64,000 bases of DNA from Flagellimonas okinawensis. Lineage in GTDB: Bacteria; Bacteroidota; Bacteroidia; Flavobacteriales; Flavobacteriaceae. The translations under genes and the position numbers were made by a program. Below, piece by piece: positions 1 to 8,371 of the stretch (position 1 is its first letter; every line of letters begins with the position of its first letter). The notes under the pieces are model-generated. The model had not been told where the DNA came from, did no database searches, and saw only the letters and a program-made list of their open reading frames with translations. The stretch lies in NCBI RefSeq assembly GCF_029194005.1, contig NZ_JARFVA010000001.1:620001-684000 (forward strand). Direction: 5' to 3'.

Positions 1-1
1 T

Positions 2-511
2 CGAAAGTCGGACACAGATTCCATACGTGTCAATGTTAGAAAAGATGCCGATGGCAGTTCTACACCTGCAGCTCGCGACCGTGCAAGAAACATAGCATAT
101 ACCTACACGGTTGATGGTAATGAAATGGTACTCGATAAATTTTTGACCACGGATATATCGAACAAAGCAAGAAACCAAGAGGTTACGGTAACCATTTATG
201 TTCCCGAGTCCAAAACGGTTTATTTTGATGATTCCACAAGCAGATACATTGGAAGAGGCATAGACAACGACCAAGGTTTTTACAGAAGTGGCATGGCTGG
301 CCAATACTGGTTGATGAATGACGACGGGGAGTTGCAATGTTTGGATTGTCCTGAAGATGACGACGATGACGACGATTCCAATGGTAAAGGCAAAATTATT
401 ATCAACGAAGATGGTATAGACATCAACATTAAGGACGACCAAGATTCATTTGAAATGAAAATCAACGAAGATGGCGTAAAAGTTAAAGCCAAAGAAAAAA
501 GTAACAATTGA
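2..511 (+). CDS. C-terminal part of a probable PspC-domain envelope stress protein (5' end outside window)
   Basis: The reading frame is open from the left edge (base 2) to a TGA at 509-511, giving about 169 visible residues, so the start lies outside the window. The visible part is soluble and very acidic: a run of seven Asp residues near residue 120 is followed by two similar stretches, each with a 'NEDG' core (INEDGIDINI and INEDGVKVKA). No membrane segment or catalytic motif is visible. In Flavobacteriaceae the gene directly before a head-GIN (DUF2807) lipoprotein is commonly a PadR-controlled PspC-domain protein with a long C-terminal region, and this fragment fits that position. The assignment therefore rests on context; the PspC domain itself cannot be seen. 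The poly-Asp run is encoded by a GAC/GAT repeat that could be length-variable. Confidence 0.6.
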   Translation, partial: RKSDTDSIRVNVRKDADGSSTPAARDRARNIAYTYTVDGNEMVLDKFLTTDISNKARNQEVTVTIYVPESKTVYFDDSTSRYIGRGIDNDQGFYRSGMAGQYWLMNDDGELQCLDCPEDDDDDDDSNGKGKIIINEDGIDINIKDDQDSFEMKINEDGVKVKAKEKSNN

Positions 512-640
512 GACCCTTAATTCGTCAATTCAGTAAAGCATTATTTAAAACACACATATAAAAACAGACATTTGAACTGATTTTAGTATCAGTAATCATC
601 AAATTATTTTTCAAAATCAATCAATAGTAAAACAACAATC

Positions 641-1363
641 ATGACAACACTAGCAAGATTAGCAATCGCCGCACTCCTATCCCTCTTTGCATCCTCATGC
701 ATGATGGATATGAACTTCGGCAACGGAAAAACAGGTAACGGCGAAATCGTAGAGGAAAGCCGCGACGTAAAAGAGAGTTTTGACATCGTTTCTGCATCCG
801 AAGGTATCGATGTATTCGTAACCCAAGGTTCTGATTTTAAAATTTCTGTGGAGGCCGATGAAAACATCATAGACCTTATTGGAACAGATGTTAAAGACGG
901 TAGACTAAAAATCCACGCCATTGAGAATATTGGGCGTGCCACTAAAAATGTATATGTTACCCTACCGGAGATCATTGCTTTGGAAAGTTCTAGTGGTGCC
1001 GACCTTATCGCTCAAAATGTCATCAAGGCAGAAAATATTGAGTTAGATGCCAGTAGTGGTGCCGACCTTCATGTAGAAGTAGTTGCCAGAGAAGTATCTG
1101 CCGATGCCAGCAGTGGTGCAGACATTAAGGTATCCGGGCAGGCCGATGCCCTTTTTGCCGATGCCAGCAGCGGTTCGGATATCAAAGCTCAGGATTTGAC
1201 CGTAAAAAGATGCAATGCAGACGCCAGTAGTGGTGCAGATATCTCCGTAAATGTATCGGAGTCGCTTGTAGCAGATGCCAGTAGCGGAGCAGATATAAGG
1301 TACAGTGGCGATGCCAGTGTAGAAACAAAAAAATCGGTTTCTGGCAGCGTTCGTAAATATTAA
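641..1363 (+). CDS. Head-GIN domain (DUF2807) lipoprotein with Asp-Ala-Ser-Ser-Gly repeats
   Basis: A 240-aa secreted lipoprotein: a hydrophobic signal ends in a lipobox (FASSC, lipid Cys about residue 20). From about residue 107 the motif D-A-S-S-G-A-D recurs six times at intervals of roughly 16-23 residues, the pattern of a right-handed beta-helix in the 'putative auto-transporter adhesin, head GIN domain' family (DUF2807). The biochemical role of the family is unknown; members usually sit beside PspC-type envelope stress proteins, as here (the upstream gene ends 129 bp earlier). The ATG at 641 is the only start that preserves the signal peptide. A strong hairpin terminator follows 25 bp after the stop, so the unit ends here. 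The identity is secure from the repeats and lipobox; the function is inferred only as surface or periplasmic. Confidence 0.88.
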   Translation: MTTLARLAIAALLSLFASSCMMDMNFGNGKTGNGEIVEESRDVKESFDIVSASEGIDVFVTQGSDFKISVEADENIIDLIGTDVKDGRLKIHAIENIGRATKNVYVTLPEIIALESSSGADLIAQNVIKAENIELDASSGADLHVEVVAREVSADASSGADIKVSGQADALFADASSGSDIKAQDLTVKRCNADASSGADISVNVSESLVADASSGADIRYSGDASVETKKSVSGSVRKY

Positions 1364-1388
1364 TCCAATTCCCTTTAAATATGCAATG

Positions 1389-1420
1389 GCCCGCTGAATT
1401 TTCAGTGGGCTTTTGTCTTT
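1389..1420 (+). terminator. Rho-independent terminator after the head-GIN gene
   Basis: A 9-bp stem (GCCCGCTGA at 1389-1397 pairing with TCAGTGGGC at 1402-1410, one G-U pair) with a four-base loop is followed by the T-rich tract TTTTGTCTTT. Confidence 0.85.
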
Positions 1421-1422
1421 AT

Positions 1423-1430
1423 TATGTTTG
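1423..1430 (+). promoter_or_regulatory. Putative -7 promoter box of the dipeptide epimerase gene
   Basis: TATGTTTG fits the Bacteroidota -7 consensus TAnnTTTG exactly. It sits right behind the previous terminator and about 40 bp upstream of the ATG at 1472. No convincing -33 TTG was found at the usual distance, so this is a match to one box only. Confidence 0.4.
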
Positions 1431-1471
1431 CTTGAAGCCCTATCTTAGCAGGACTCAATACCTAACTAATT

Positions 1472-2482
1472 ATGCAGATAGCGCTCAAAAAATACACCCT
1501 TCAATTAGCACATACCTTTACTATTTCCAGAGAATCCAGAGACGAACAGGATACCTTGGTCGTTTGTTTATCACTCGATGGCAAAACTGGTTATGGAGAA
1601 GCTACCTCCAACCCTTACTATAAAATTACAATAGAAGGGATGATGGCCGAAATAGAAGCTGTCAGACACCAAATTGAAGCATACGAACTGGATACTCCAG
1701 AAAATTTTTATACGTTTTTAGAATCGCTCGACCTCCACAAATTCACACTATGTGCCTTGGATTTGGCCGCGAATGATCTATACGGAAAACTAAAAGGTAA
1801 ACCACTTTACGAAATATGGGGCACCACTACGGATAAGTATCCTAAAACAAATTACACCATTGGTATAGACACCATAGAAAAAATGGTGGCCAAACTGCAG
1901 GAAAAGCCTTGGCCGTTGTACAAAATTAAATTGGGAACCTCCGACGACGTAGCCATTGTAAGGGAACTACGCAAACATACCGATAGTATTTTTCGGATTG
2001 ATGCCAATACCGCATGGACAGCAGAGGAAACCATTAAAAATGCCCCCTTATTGAAAGAATTGGGGGTGGAATTTCTGGAGCAGCCTCTCAAAGCCGATGA
2101 TTGGGAAGGAATGGCATTGGTGAAAGAACAATCTGTTCTACCCGTTATTGCCGACGAGAGTTGTATTATAGAAAGTGATGTGGAACAATGCGGCCCCTAT
2201 TTTCATGGCATCAATATTAAACTGACCAAATGTGGGGGACTCACCCCTGCCCGCCGCATGATAAAAAAAGGACGAGAACTTGGACTGCAGCTTATGGTAG
2301 GATGCATGACCGAATCTACCGTTGGTATCTCTGCCATTGCCCAACTATTGCCCCAATTGGACTATGTGGATATGGATGGAGCCATGCTTTTAAAAGGTGA
2401 TATAGCAAAAGGTGTTGAGATTTTGGAGAACGGAAAAGTTATTTTTCCTGAGCTGCCAGGAAGCGGAATAGAATTGCTATAA
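1472..2482 (+). CDS. Dipeptide epimerase (L-Ala-D/L-Glu epimerase type, enolase superfamily)
   Basis: A 336-aa cytosolic enzyme of the muconate-lactonizing/enolase superfamily. The full acid-base and metal set is visible: K151-x-K153 on the second strand, Mg ligands D177 (RIDAN), E203 (FLEQP) and D228 (IADES), and the opposite catalytic lysine K250 in INIKLTKCGG. This order and spacing are those of L-Ala-D/L-Glu epimerases, which convert L-Ala-D-Glu from murein into L-Ala-L-Glu for reuse. The next gene overlaps by one base (TAATG), and a gamma-D-Glu endopeptidase-like NlpC/P60 protein follows, matching the murein-peptide recycling role known for the B. subtilis ykfABC genes. Exact dipeptide specificity (Ala-Glu versus another dipeptide) cannot be read from the sequence. 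Confidence 0.88.
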   Translation: MQIALKKYTLQLAHTFTISRESRDEQDTLVVCLSLDGKTGYGEATSNPYYKITIEGMMAEIEAVRHQIEAYELDTPENFYTFLESLDLHKFTLCALDLAANDLYGKLKGKPLYEIWGTTTDKYPKTNYTIGIDTIEKMVAKLQEKPWPLYKIKLGTSDDVAIVRELRKHTDSIFRIDANTAWTAEETIKNAPLLKELGVEFLEQPLKADDWEGMALVKEQSVLPVIADESCIIESDVEQCGPYFHGINIKLTKCGGLTPARRMIKKGRELGLQLMVGCMTESTVGISAIAQLLPQLDYVDMDGAMLLKGDIAKGVEILENGKVIFPELPGSGIELL

Positions 2483-3525
2483 TGGCCTATTCGATACAAA
2501 GCATACCAGACCGGCAAATCTTGATCAACGGAAAACCTCATTTATATTTTGGTGGAACCGCCTATTTGGGATTGCAGAACCACGGTCCTTTTAAAGAGCT
2601 GTACATAAACAATGTCTCTAAATACGGAATGCATTACGGAGCTTCTAGAAAATCGAACGTAGCAATTGACATTTACGAAGAAGGCGAAAGCTATTTGGCA
2701 AAATGGGTGGGCAGTGAAACCTGTTTGACCATGTCCAGCGGATACTTGGCAGCCCAATTAGTGGTCCACACATTATTGGAGAAAGGACACCAAGTTATCG
2801 CCGCCCCATTTGCACATACGGCACTATTGATTAACGGTGTAAGGACCACCAACAGTTTTGAAGAGTTGCACGAGTGCTTAACAAAAGAGTTGGATAAGGA
2901 GAAAATGCCCGTGGTTCTATTTGACACCATTGACTTTTCAGGAAAACAATTTCCTAATTTTGATGCCTTGCACGCACTTTCTTTGGAAAAGGTAATTCTT
3001 GTTGCGGACGATTCCCACGGCATTGGTATTGTCGGCCGCGAAGGGAACGGCTGCTACCAAACCCTAAAAAAATTGCAACCGGCAAAACTTTTGGTCTGTT
3101 GTTCTTTAGGTAAGGCCTTGGCCATACAAGCAGGTGCCGTTTTTGGTACCGAACAAGATATTAGAATGTTGGAAGCAACACCTTTTTATGGTGGTGCTAG
3201 TCCAGCGTCACCTGCATTTATAGCAACCCTTAAGGAGGCAGGTAATTTGTACATGGATCGCCTAAAACTACTGAAGAGCAATTATCAATATTTCAAATCC
3301 CAATTAAAAAACCCTTCTTTTTTTGATCACATGGACGGACACCCGACATTTGAATTTCAAAATTCCGAAGTGGCCTCGGCATTGAGCCAAAACGGGTATG
3401 TATTTACTAACTTCAACTACCCCGACGAAAATGGTCCTTTGGTAAGTCGCATAGTACTAAGTGCTTATCATAAAAAAGAGGATATTACCAGGATTACACA
3501 TCATGTTAATGCCATTACCAATTAG
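2482..3525 (+). CDS. PLP-dependent aminotransferase class I/II (AONS/KBL-like)
   Basis: A 347-aa fold-type I PLP enzyme resembling the alpha-oxoamine synthase family (2-amino-3-ketobutyrate CoA ligase, 8-amino-7-oxononanoate synthase). The PLP lysine is K211 in a CCSLGKA motif, and the D-S-H motif at 177-179 (DDSHGIG) corresponds to the cofactor ring-binding Asp/His. It is shorter than typical AONS/KBL (about 390 aa), and the N-terminal region is trimmed. Its start codon overlaps the stop of the epimerase (TAATG), so the two are translationally coupled and should act in one pathway, probably handling amino acids freed from murein peptides. The substrate is not known; annotation as a true KBL or BioF would be over-reach because no biotin or threonine genes are nearby. 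Confidence 0.75.
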   Translation: MAYSIQSIPDRQILINGKPHLYFGGTAYLGLQNHGPFKELYINNVSKYGMHYGASRKSNVAIDIYEEGESYLAKWVGSETCLTMSSGYLAAQLVVHTLLEKGHQVIAAPFAHTALLINGVRTTNSFEELHECLTKELDKEKMPVVLFDTIDFSGKQFPNFDALHALSLEKVILVADDSHGIGIVGREGNGCYQTLKKLQPAKLLVCCSLGKALAIQAGAVFGTEQDIRMLEATPFYGGASPASPAFIATLKEAGNLYMDRLKLLKSNYQYFKSQLKNPSFFDHMDGHPTFEFQNSEVASALSQNGYVFTNFNYPDENGPLVSRIVLSAYHKKEDITRITHHVNAITN

Positions 3526-3592
3526 AATTGCTTTATCAGATATTGGTTATTTTGCGTCTATCAACTAAACTCAAAATCCATAAAATCACTTT

Positions 3593-4795
3593 ATGAAACT
3601 TACAACTAAATATAACTCTGGACCTCGTTTGCTCATATTGATTGCATTAATTATTTCCAGCTGTAAAACCGAAAATAGTGCAGCGATCAATCAAGTTGAT
3701 GAAATAATCACATCGATACAAGAGACATACGCCCCAGATAAAAGGGTGGCTCTTTTTGATGTTCAATCCGAAAAGAAATCTACAGGATATGTTTTAAGGG
3801 GAAAGACCAACCTGCCTGAGGCCCTTGACAACCTTAAAAATGAATTGGAAGCTCAAAAAATCAATTATACCGATAGCATTACACTACTACCTTCAGCCGA
3901 TCTTGACGGTAAATTTTATGGTGTCATCTCCAACTCGGTTGCCAACATAAGGTCCAAACCCTCGCATTCGGCAGAATTGGTCACACAGGCCACCTTAGGA
4001 ATGCCCTTGAATGTATTTCAAAAAGAAAGAGGTTGGTATCTTATTCAAACCCCCGACAAATATTTAGGATGGGTAGATAGTGGAGGTTTGACTCTTATGG
4101 AAAAGAACGATTTTGATTCGTGGCAAGCAGATAAAAAATTAATATACACCCACACTTATGGGAAATCCTATGAAGATGCTGATGAAACTTCCCAAGTAGT
4201 TTCCGATGTAGTGGCCGGGAACATTTTTAGTTTAATGGCGGATAAGGGTGCATTCTATAACGTACAGTATCCAGATGGTAGAAACGCTTTTATATCCAAG
4301 ACAGAAGCCGAACCCTTTGAGGCATGGAAATCCAAATTGACCTTTGAAACGGATAATTTGGTCGAAACATCCAAAACGATGCTTGGTGTTCCCTATTTAT
4401 GGGGCGGAACTTCCACAAAAGGGGTGGATTGCAGTGGTTTCACTAAAACAATCTATTTTATGAACGGTATGATCATTCCTCGTGATGCATCCCAACAAGT
4501 GCATGAAGGTACCTTAGTGGACGACTCCAAGGAGTTTGATAAACTTATTCCCGGAGATCTTCTCTTTTTTGGTCGCAAAGCTACGGACTCCACCACCGAA
4601 CGTGTAGTGCATGTAGGAATGTGGATCGGCAACAATGAGTTTATCCATTCATCGGGCAAGGTACGTATTAGTAGCATGGATCAAAATGCAGAAAACTTTG
4701 ATCAACCCAATTATGATCGCTATTTACGCACTAAACGTATTTTAAACAATACCGATGAGGGGCTTATCTATTTAACTAAAAAAGAGATTTTTTAA
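3593..4795 (+). CDS. SH3 + NlpC/P60 murein endopeptidase lipoprotein
   Basis: A 400-aa lipoprotein (signal plus lipobox IISSC, lipid Cys C24). Residues about 107-170 form a bacterial SH3-like domain (VANIRSKPS...GWVDSGG), a second SH3-like stretch covers about 185-240, and the NlpC/P60 papain-like domain fills about 255-385 with the catalytic triad C280 (GVDCSGF), H340 (VVHVGMW) and H352 (FIHSSG). The SH3-SH3-NlpC/P60 order is that of YkfC-type gamma-D-glutamyl-L-diamino-acid endopeptidases, which cut murein stem peptides and release L-Ala-D-Glu, the substrate of the epimerase two genes upstream. The gap to the previous gene is 67 bp and contains a weak promoter-like sequence (TTATTTTG at 3547-3554), so it may be partly independently expressed. 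Confidence 0.88.
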   Translation: MKLTTKYNSGPRLLILIALIISSCKTENSAAINQVDEIITSIQETYAPDKRVALFDVQSEKKSTGYVLRGKTNLPEALDNLKNELEAQKINYTDSITLLPSADLDGKFYGVISNSVANIRSKPSHSAELVTQATLGMPLNVFQKERGWYLIQTPDKYLGWVDSGGLTLMEKNDFDSWQADKKLIYTHTYGKSYEDADETSQVVSDVVAGNIFSLMADKGAFYNVQYPDGRNAFISKTEAEPFEAWKSKLTFETDNLVETSKTMLGVPYLWGGTSTKGVDCSGFTKTIYFMNGMIIPRDASQQVHEGTLVDDSKEFDKLIPGDLLFFGRKATDSTTERVVHVGMWIGNNEFIHSSGKVRISSMDQNAENFDQPNYDRYLRTKRILNNTDEGLIYLTKKEIF

Positions 4796-4957
4796 AATGT
4801 AGGCGATCTACTGACATTATCTGAAAGATGAAATTGTCATTTTCCCAAAAACAATAATTATTAATTGCAATAAACTCATTTTTAAGCTCTAATAATTTAA
4901 TATTGTTAATATTATTTCTTACCTTTTAAATATTAACAAACTTAAAAGTAGGGCATT

Positions 4958-5401
4958 ATGAAAAAATCGGTTTTACTTTTCACTCTCATCTTTGTTTTTG
5001 TAATTGCAGGAAGCTTTACAGAGCATGATCCCAATAGCCCATCCATTGAAGGTACCTGGGAACTCCAAAGTTTTTACAATTACGACGGGGAAAACGTGAT
5101 AGACACAATTAAAAAATCTGATGGTTACCGTCAGGTTAAAATGTATTCCAAGGAAAAAATTATGTGGACCCGTTATGTACCGGACGATCCCAATGGAAGA
5201 TTTGGCTACGGTTCTTACAGGGTAACGGATAATTCATTGATTGAGATTATTGAATATGGTGATGACGATATGATGAAAGCATTAGACACCATGCGCAACT
5301 TTACCTTTGAACTAATCCTTAAAGAAGATACATTTAGTCAGATTACCGTTGATTCGGACGGAAACAGAACATTTTCAGAAAATTACAAGCGGATTGATTG
5401 A
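4958..5401 (+). CDS. Small exported lipocalin-like hypothetical protein
   Basis: A 147-aa protein with an N-terminal signal-like hydrophobic segment (about residues 4-19) but no lipobox Cys. The mature part opens with a G-T-W-E-L motif and has alternating beta-strand character, typical of Bacteroidota 'lipocalin-like domain' proteins of unknown ligand. The 162-bp AT-rich region upstream and the terminator directly downstream mark it as a single-gene unit. No catalytic residues are visible, and function is unknown. Confidence 0.6.
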   Translation: MKKSVLLFTLIFVFVIAGSFTEHDPNSPSIEGTWELQSFYNYDGENVIDTIKKSDGYRQVKMYSKEKIMWTRYVPDDPNGRFGYGSYRVTDNSLIEIIEYGDDDMMKALDTMRNFTFELILKEDTFSQITVDSDGNRTFSENYKRID

Positions 5402-5419
5402 GTTGCAATCAATAAAAAA

Positions 5420-5447
5420 GGCGCTGAAATTTTCAGTGCCTTTTTTT
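5420..5447. terminator. Bidirectional terminator between the lipocalin-like gene and trxB
   Basis: GGCGCTGA (5420-5427) pairs with TCAGTGCC (5433-5440), with further AAA/TTT pairs closing the loop. The stem is flanked by a T run on the right and an A run on the left, so it can stop transcripts of the two convergent genes from either side. Confidence 0.85.
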
Positions 5448-5478
5448 ATTGAAATTTATGTAGGCTGCTACACTTCCA

Positions 5479-6447
5479 TTAAGAAGCCAGCATTTCTTTG
5501 CTTTCTACAGCAGCTAGATATCTCTCTGCATCCAAGGCAGCCATACAACCTGTTCCTGCAGCAGTTACAGCTTGTCTGTAAATCTTGTCCTGAGCGTCTC
5601 CACTGGCAAACACTCCCGGTTTATTGGTCTTTGTGGATTTTGGTTGCGTAACAATGTATCCTGTTTCATCCATGTCCAATTGCCCCTTGAACACATCGGT
5701 GTTCGGTTTATGTCCAATAGCAATGAACAATCCGGTAACCGAAATTTCTTCCTTCTCCCCTGTTTGATTGTCCACTATTCTAATTCCTTCTACAACTTGG
5801 TCACCCAATACCTCATCTACCTCTGTATTGTAACGGATTTCGATATTGTCGATACTGTTCACCCTGTGTTGCATTGCCTTTGATGCTCTCATATGGTCCT
5901 TACGCACCAACATGGTAACTTTGGAACATATATTGGCAAGGTAAGAGGCTTCCTCGGCGGCAGTATCCCCTGCTCCAACAATGGCGACTTCTTGTCCTTT
6001 ATAGAAAAAACCGTCGCAAACAGCGCAAGCAGATACTCCACCACCTCTTAAACGTTGTTCACTGGGCAAATTCAAATATTTCGCGGAAGCACCAGTGGAT
6101 ATGATTACGGTTTCGGCCTCCAATTGAGTCGACTCGTCCACGGTAACTTTATGTATTCCTCCAACTTCATCACTGAACTCCACAGCTGTGATCATACCAA
6201 TTCTTACCTCGGTACCGAACCTTTCGGCCTGTTGTTGCAATTGCATCATCATAGCGGGTCCATCTATTCCTTCTGGATACCCCGGAAAGTTGTCTACCTC
6301 GGTTGTAGTGGTCAACTGTCCGCCTGGTTCCATCCCTGTATATAAAACTGGTTTTAAATCTGCTCTTGAAGCATAAATTGCTGCAGTATAGCCTGCAGGT
6401 CCTGACCCAATGATCAAAGTTTTAATTCTTTCCACTTGTTCTGACAT
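5479..6447 (-). CDS. trxB: Thioredoxin-disulfide reductase
   Basis: A 322-aa FAD flavoprotein of normal length for the family. The FAD-binding GSGPAGY motif is at 14-20, the redox-active disulfide C141-A-V-C144 lies between the two Rossmann domains, the NADPH-binding GAGDTAAEEA motif is at 158-167, and the C-terminal FAD motif (GVFASGDAQD) is near 285. It reduces thioredoxin with NADPH in the cytosol. It is a single-gene unit: a terminator lies immediately downstream and a promoter-like box immediately upstream. Nothing unusual in it. Confidence 0.97.
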   Translation of the reverse strand: MSEQVERIKTLIIGSGPAGYTAAIYASRADLKPVLYTGMEPGGQLTTTTEVDNFPGYPEGIDGPAMMMQLQQQAERFGTEVRIGMITAVEFSDEVGGIHKVTVDESTQLEAETVIISTGASAKYLNLPSEQRLRGGGVSACAVCDGFFYKGQEVAIVGAGDTAAEEASYLANICSKVTMLVRKDHMRASKAMQHRVNSIDNIEIRYNTEVDEVLGDQVVEGIRIVDNQTGEKEEISVTGLFIAIGHKPNTDVFKGQLDMDETGYIVTQPKSTKTNKPGVFASGDAQDKIYRQAVTAAGTGCMAALDAERYLAAVESKEMLAS

Positions 6448-6473
6448 AAATCTTCTACTGAAATGTTACCTTA

Positions 6474-6481
6474 CAAAAGTA
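6474..6481 (-). promoter_or_regulatory. Putative -7 box of trxB
   Basis: On the minus strand the sequence reads TACTTTTG, an exact fit to TAnnTTTG, 26 bp upstream of the trxB ATG. The nearest TTG is too close for a normal -33 element, so support is partial. Confidence 0.35.
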
Positions 6482-6588
6482 GGTTTTTTGTCCAAAAACT
6501 TACACCACTGTCTTTTTTGGTTTTCTCAAAAGATGTGAACAATTGTGAATGAAGGGTATAAATGGTAGGTTAAAATGGTGCCAAATAA

Positions 6589-6618
6589 AAAAGAGCCGCA
6601 TAAAAGCGGCTCTTTTTC
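6589..6618 (-). terminator. Strong hairpin terminator
   Basis: AGAGCCGC (6592-6599) and GCGGCTCT (6606-6613) form a perfect stem with a six-base loop. A and T runs flank both sides, so it works in either direction. It is about 370 bp beyond the rimK stop codon, so it ends either a long 3' tail of that operon or a separate minus-strand RNA. Confidence 0.8.
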
Positions 6619-6667
6619 GAAAAAGTAGGTCAAATTTATGGGAACATATATTTGATCTTAAAACCGT

Positions 6668-6706
6668 TACAACCAAGGGGCTCAACCTCAAAAACCCCTT
6701 GGAGCA
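6668..6706 (-). ncRNA. Candidate structured RNA hairpin (unassigned)
   Basis: CCAAGGGG (6673-6680) pairs perfectly with CCCCTTGG (6695-6702) around a 14-base loop, and after a small internal loop the flanks (AACG and CGTT) pair again. It lies 50 bp before the strong terminator on the minus strand, an arrangement seen in small regulatory RNAs, but no known family was recognised. It might equally be part of the rimK operon 3' tail. Confidence 0.25.
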
Positions 6707-6988
6707 ACGTAAAACCTTATAAGTAATAAGAAGTTAGGTAAAGAACACAAAGTACCCTATAATCACCCCATCCTATCAAAGGTTTTAATTTAAGCTAAAA
6801 AGCTTCGTGTTAACTGGAACAAACATACTACTGTCCAGCCATTCAGATGGGGTACAATTAATCAATGGGGCTTTTCCGTTAACGAATGCCCATTTTCAAT
6901 TTATATTCGAATTTTAGGAGGGTCTTGTAAGAAAATATTTATGAAAAATTCAAGATATTGAACTCCAAACAATTACAGCAAATCCGAT

Positions 6989-8359
6989 TTATTGTTTGTA
7001 TTTCAATTTTTTCTCGATGGTTTCTATCATAACATTGGCAATATCCTTACCTGTAGTATTCTCGATACCTTGAAGTCCGGGTGAAGAGTTCACTTCCAAC
7101 AACAATGGCCCTTTATTGGAGCGAATCAAATCAACACCTGCCACATCCAAATTGAATACTTTGGCAGACTTAATAGCCAGCTTACGCTCTTCTGGGGTAA
7201 TCTTTACTTTAGAGGCGGCTCCACCTTGGTGGATATTTGCCCTGAACTCTCCCTTTTGAGCAGTTCTTTGCATGGATGCCACTACTTTTCCGTTCACTAC
7301 AAAACAACGAATATCATGTCCGTTGGCTTCTTTTATGAATTCTTGAACCAATATATTGGTCTGGACGCTTTTAAAAGCATTGATCACACTCTCCGCTGCT
7401 TTATTGGTCTCCGCCAACACCACACCTTTACCTTGGGTACTCTCCAATAATTTAATGATCAACGGTGCTCCACTCACCATACGAATCAAATCCTTGGTAT
7501 CCATAGGGGATTTGGCAAAACCCGTTGTTGGAATGTGGATATCGTTTTTGGAGAACAATTGGGAGGCAAACAATTTGTCCCTAGACCTACCAATGGAATC
7601 GGCCGAGTTGAGGCAATACACGCCTAAAGTATCGAACTGTCGCAGAAGGGCACAACCATAAAAGGTTACCGCTGGTTTAATACGAGGGATTACCGCATCG
7701 AACTTGTCCAATATGTTACCGCCTCGATACCTGATCTCTGGAGTACTGGCATCAAGTTTCATATAAACGTGCTCCACATTAAGGAATACGACCTTGTGCC
7801 CCCTCATTTCCCCTGCCTCAATAATTCTTTTATTGCTATAAAGGTTGGGGTTACTTGCCAATAGGCCCAAACGAAGTCCTTTCTTCTCGGTAATATAGGG
7901 TTTGTATTTTTCCTCCAATTCTTCTTCTGTAATATCGCCTTGGATAAAACTTTTTGAAGGGTCGACCAAGTAACGGCCATTGATGGCCTCACGCCCCAAA
8001 AGCATGCGATACTCCATAGTATCCCTATTGGCCAGGGTCAATTCGATCTCAAAGGCATCCCCGTCGATATTCATCATAGTTTTTATGACTGGGCGTTCTT
8101 CGGATATTCCTTGTGAGCTTTTTACGTGGCGTACATCCACCAATTTTGCCTGACATAAAATGGATATGCTCCTATTGTCTTGAACCGGGTTAACTTCAAA
8201 ACGTACCCATTCCTCCAAGCCTTTTGAAAAAATTTTGATCTTACTGGCTTGTATAGATGATGTTTTTGCTCCAGAGTCCACTCTGGCCTTAATGGCCGGT
8301 ATTCTCAAATCATCGAATTGGCACCATTCTTCGCTACCCAATATTTTATAATCGCTCAA
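6989..8359 (-). CDS. rimK: RimB-like protease domain fused to RimK-type ribosomal protein S6 glutamate ligase
   Basis: A 456-aa protein of two parts. Residues about 4-145 form a retropepsin-like/'ATP-dependent zinc protease' domain (RimB family) with the active-site D28-S-G-A. Residues about 162-456 form an ATP-grasp ligase of the RimK type, with the late motifs [14 protein letters not shown] and [10 protein letters not shown]. RimK adds glutamates to the C-terminus of ribosomal protein S6; RimB-type proteins are known to act with RimK in proteobacteria as separate polypeptides. The start is a TTG 12 bp after the stop of the upstream gene; no in-frame ATG exists between. It is the last gene of the polyamine operon, so modification of the translation machinery and polyamine synthesis are co-expressed. 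Confidence 0.85.
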   Translation of the reverse strand: MSDYKILGSEEWCQFDDLRIPAIKARVDSGAKTSSIQASKIKIFSKGLEEWVRFEVNPVQDNRSISILCQAKLVDVRHVKSSQGISEERPVIKTMMNIDGDAFEIELTLANRDTMEYRMLLGREAINGRYLVDPSKSFIQGDITEEELEEKYKPYITEKKGLRLGLLASNPNLYSNKRIIEAGEMRGHKVVFLNVEHVYMKLDASTPEIRYRGGNILDKFDAVIPRIKPAVTFYGCALLRQFDTLGVYCLNSADSIGRSRDKLFASQLFSKNDIHIPTTGFAKSPMDTKDLIRMVSGAPLIIKLLESTQGKGVVLAETNKAAESVINAFKSVQTNILVQEFIKEANGHDIRCFVVNGKVVASMQRTAQKGEFRANIHQGGAASKVKITPEERKLAIKSAKVFNLDVAGVDLIRSNKGPLLLEVNSSPGLQGIENTTGKDIANVMIETIEKKLKYKQ

Positions 8360-8371
8360 AACAATATGTAT

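Larger units (their letters stand above)
6448..6988. other. 541-bp intergenic region with a structured element, no protein gene accepted
   Basis: Between the start of trxB and the end of the rimK gene no convincing coding sequence is present. It holds the trxB promoter box, a strong terminator (6589-6618), a second perfect 8-bp hairpin at about 6668-6706, and an AT-rich 6720-6988 stretch. Signature sequences of RNase P RNA, SRP RNA and tmRNA were looked for by eye and not found. A small RNA read on the minus strand and ending at 6589 remains possible. Confidence 0.5.

Noticed and set aside
280-975. Minus-strand ORFs opposite the PspC-type and head-GIN genes
   Set aside because: They are antisense shadows of repetitive coding DNA (poly-Asp and DASSGAD repeats) with low-complexity Ser/Leu-rich translation.
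4880-4957. AT-rich direct repeat TTAATATT upstream of the lipocalin-like gene as an operator
   Set aside because: The sequence is almost pure A/T and such repeats are expected by chance there; promoter spacing was also wrong.
6500-6691. 63-codon minus-strand ORF behind trxB
   Set aside because: It covers the strong terminator (6589-6618) and shows no protein-like pattern.
6600-6960. tmRNA, RNase P RNA or SRP RNA in the trxB-rimK gap
   Set aside because: None of the conserved signatures of these RNAs (T-loop plus CCA end, the RNase P core sequence, the SRP apical loop) could be found on either strand.
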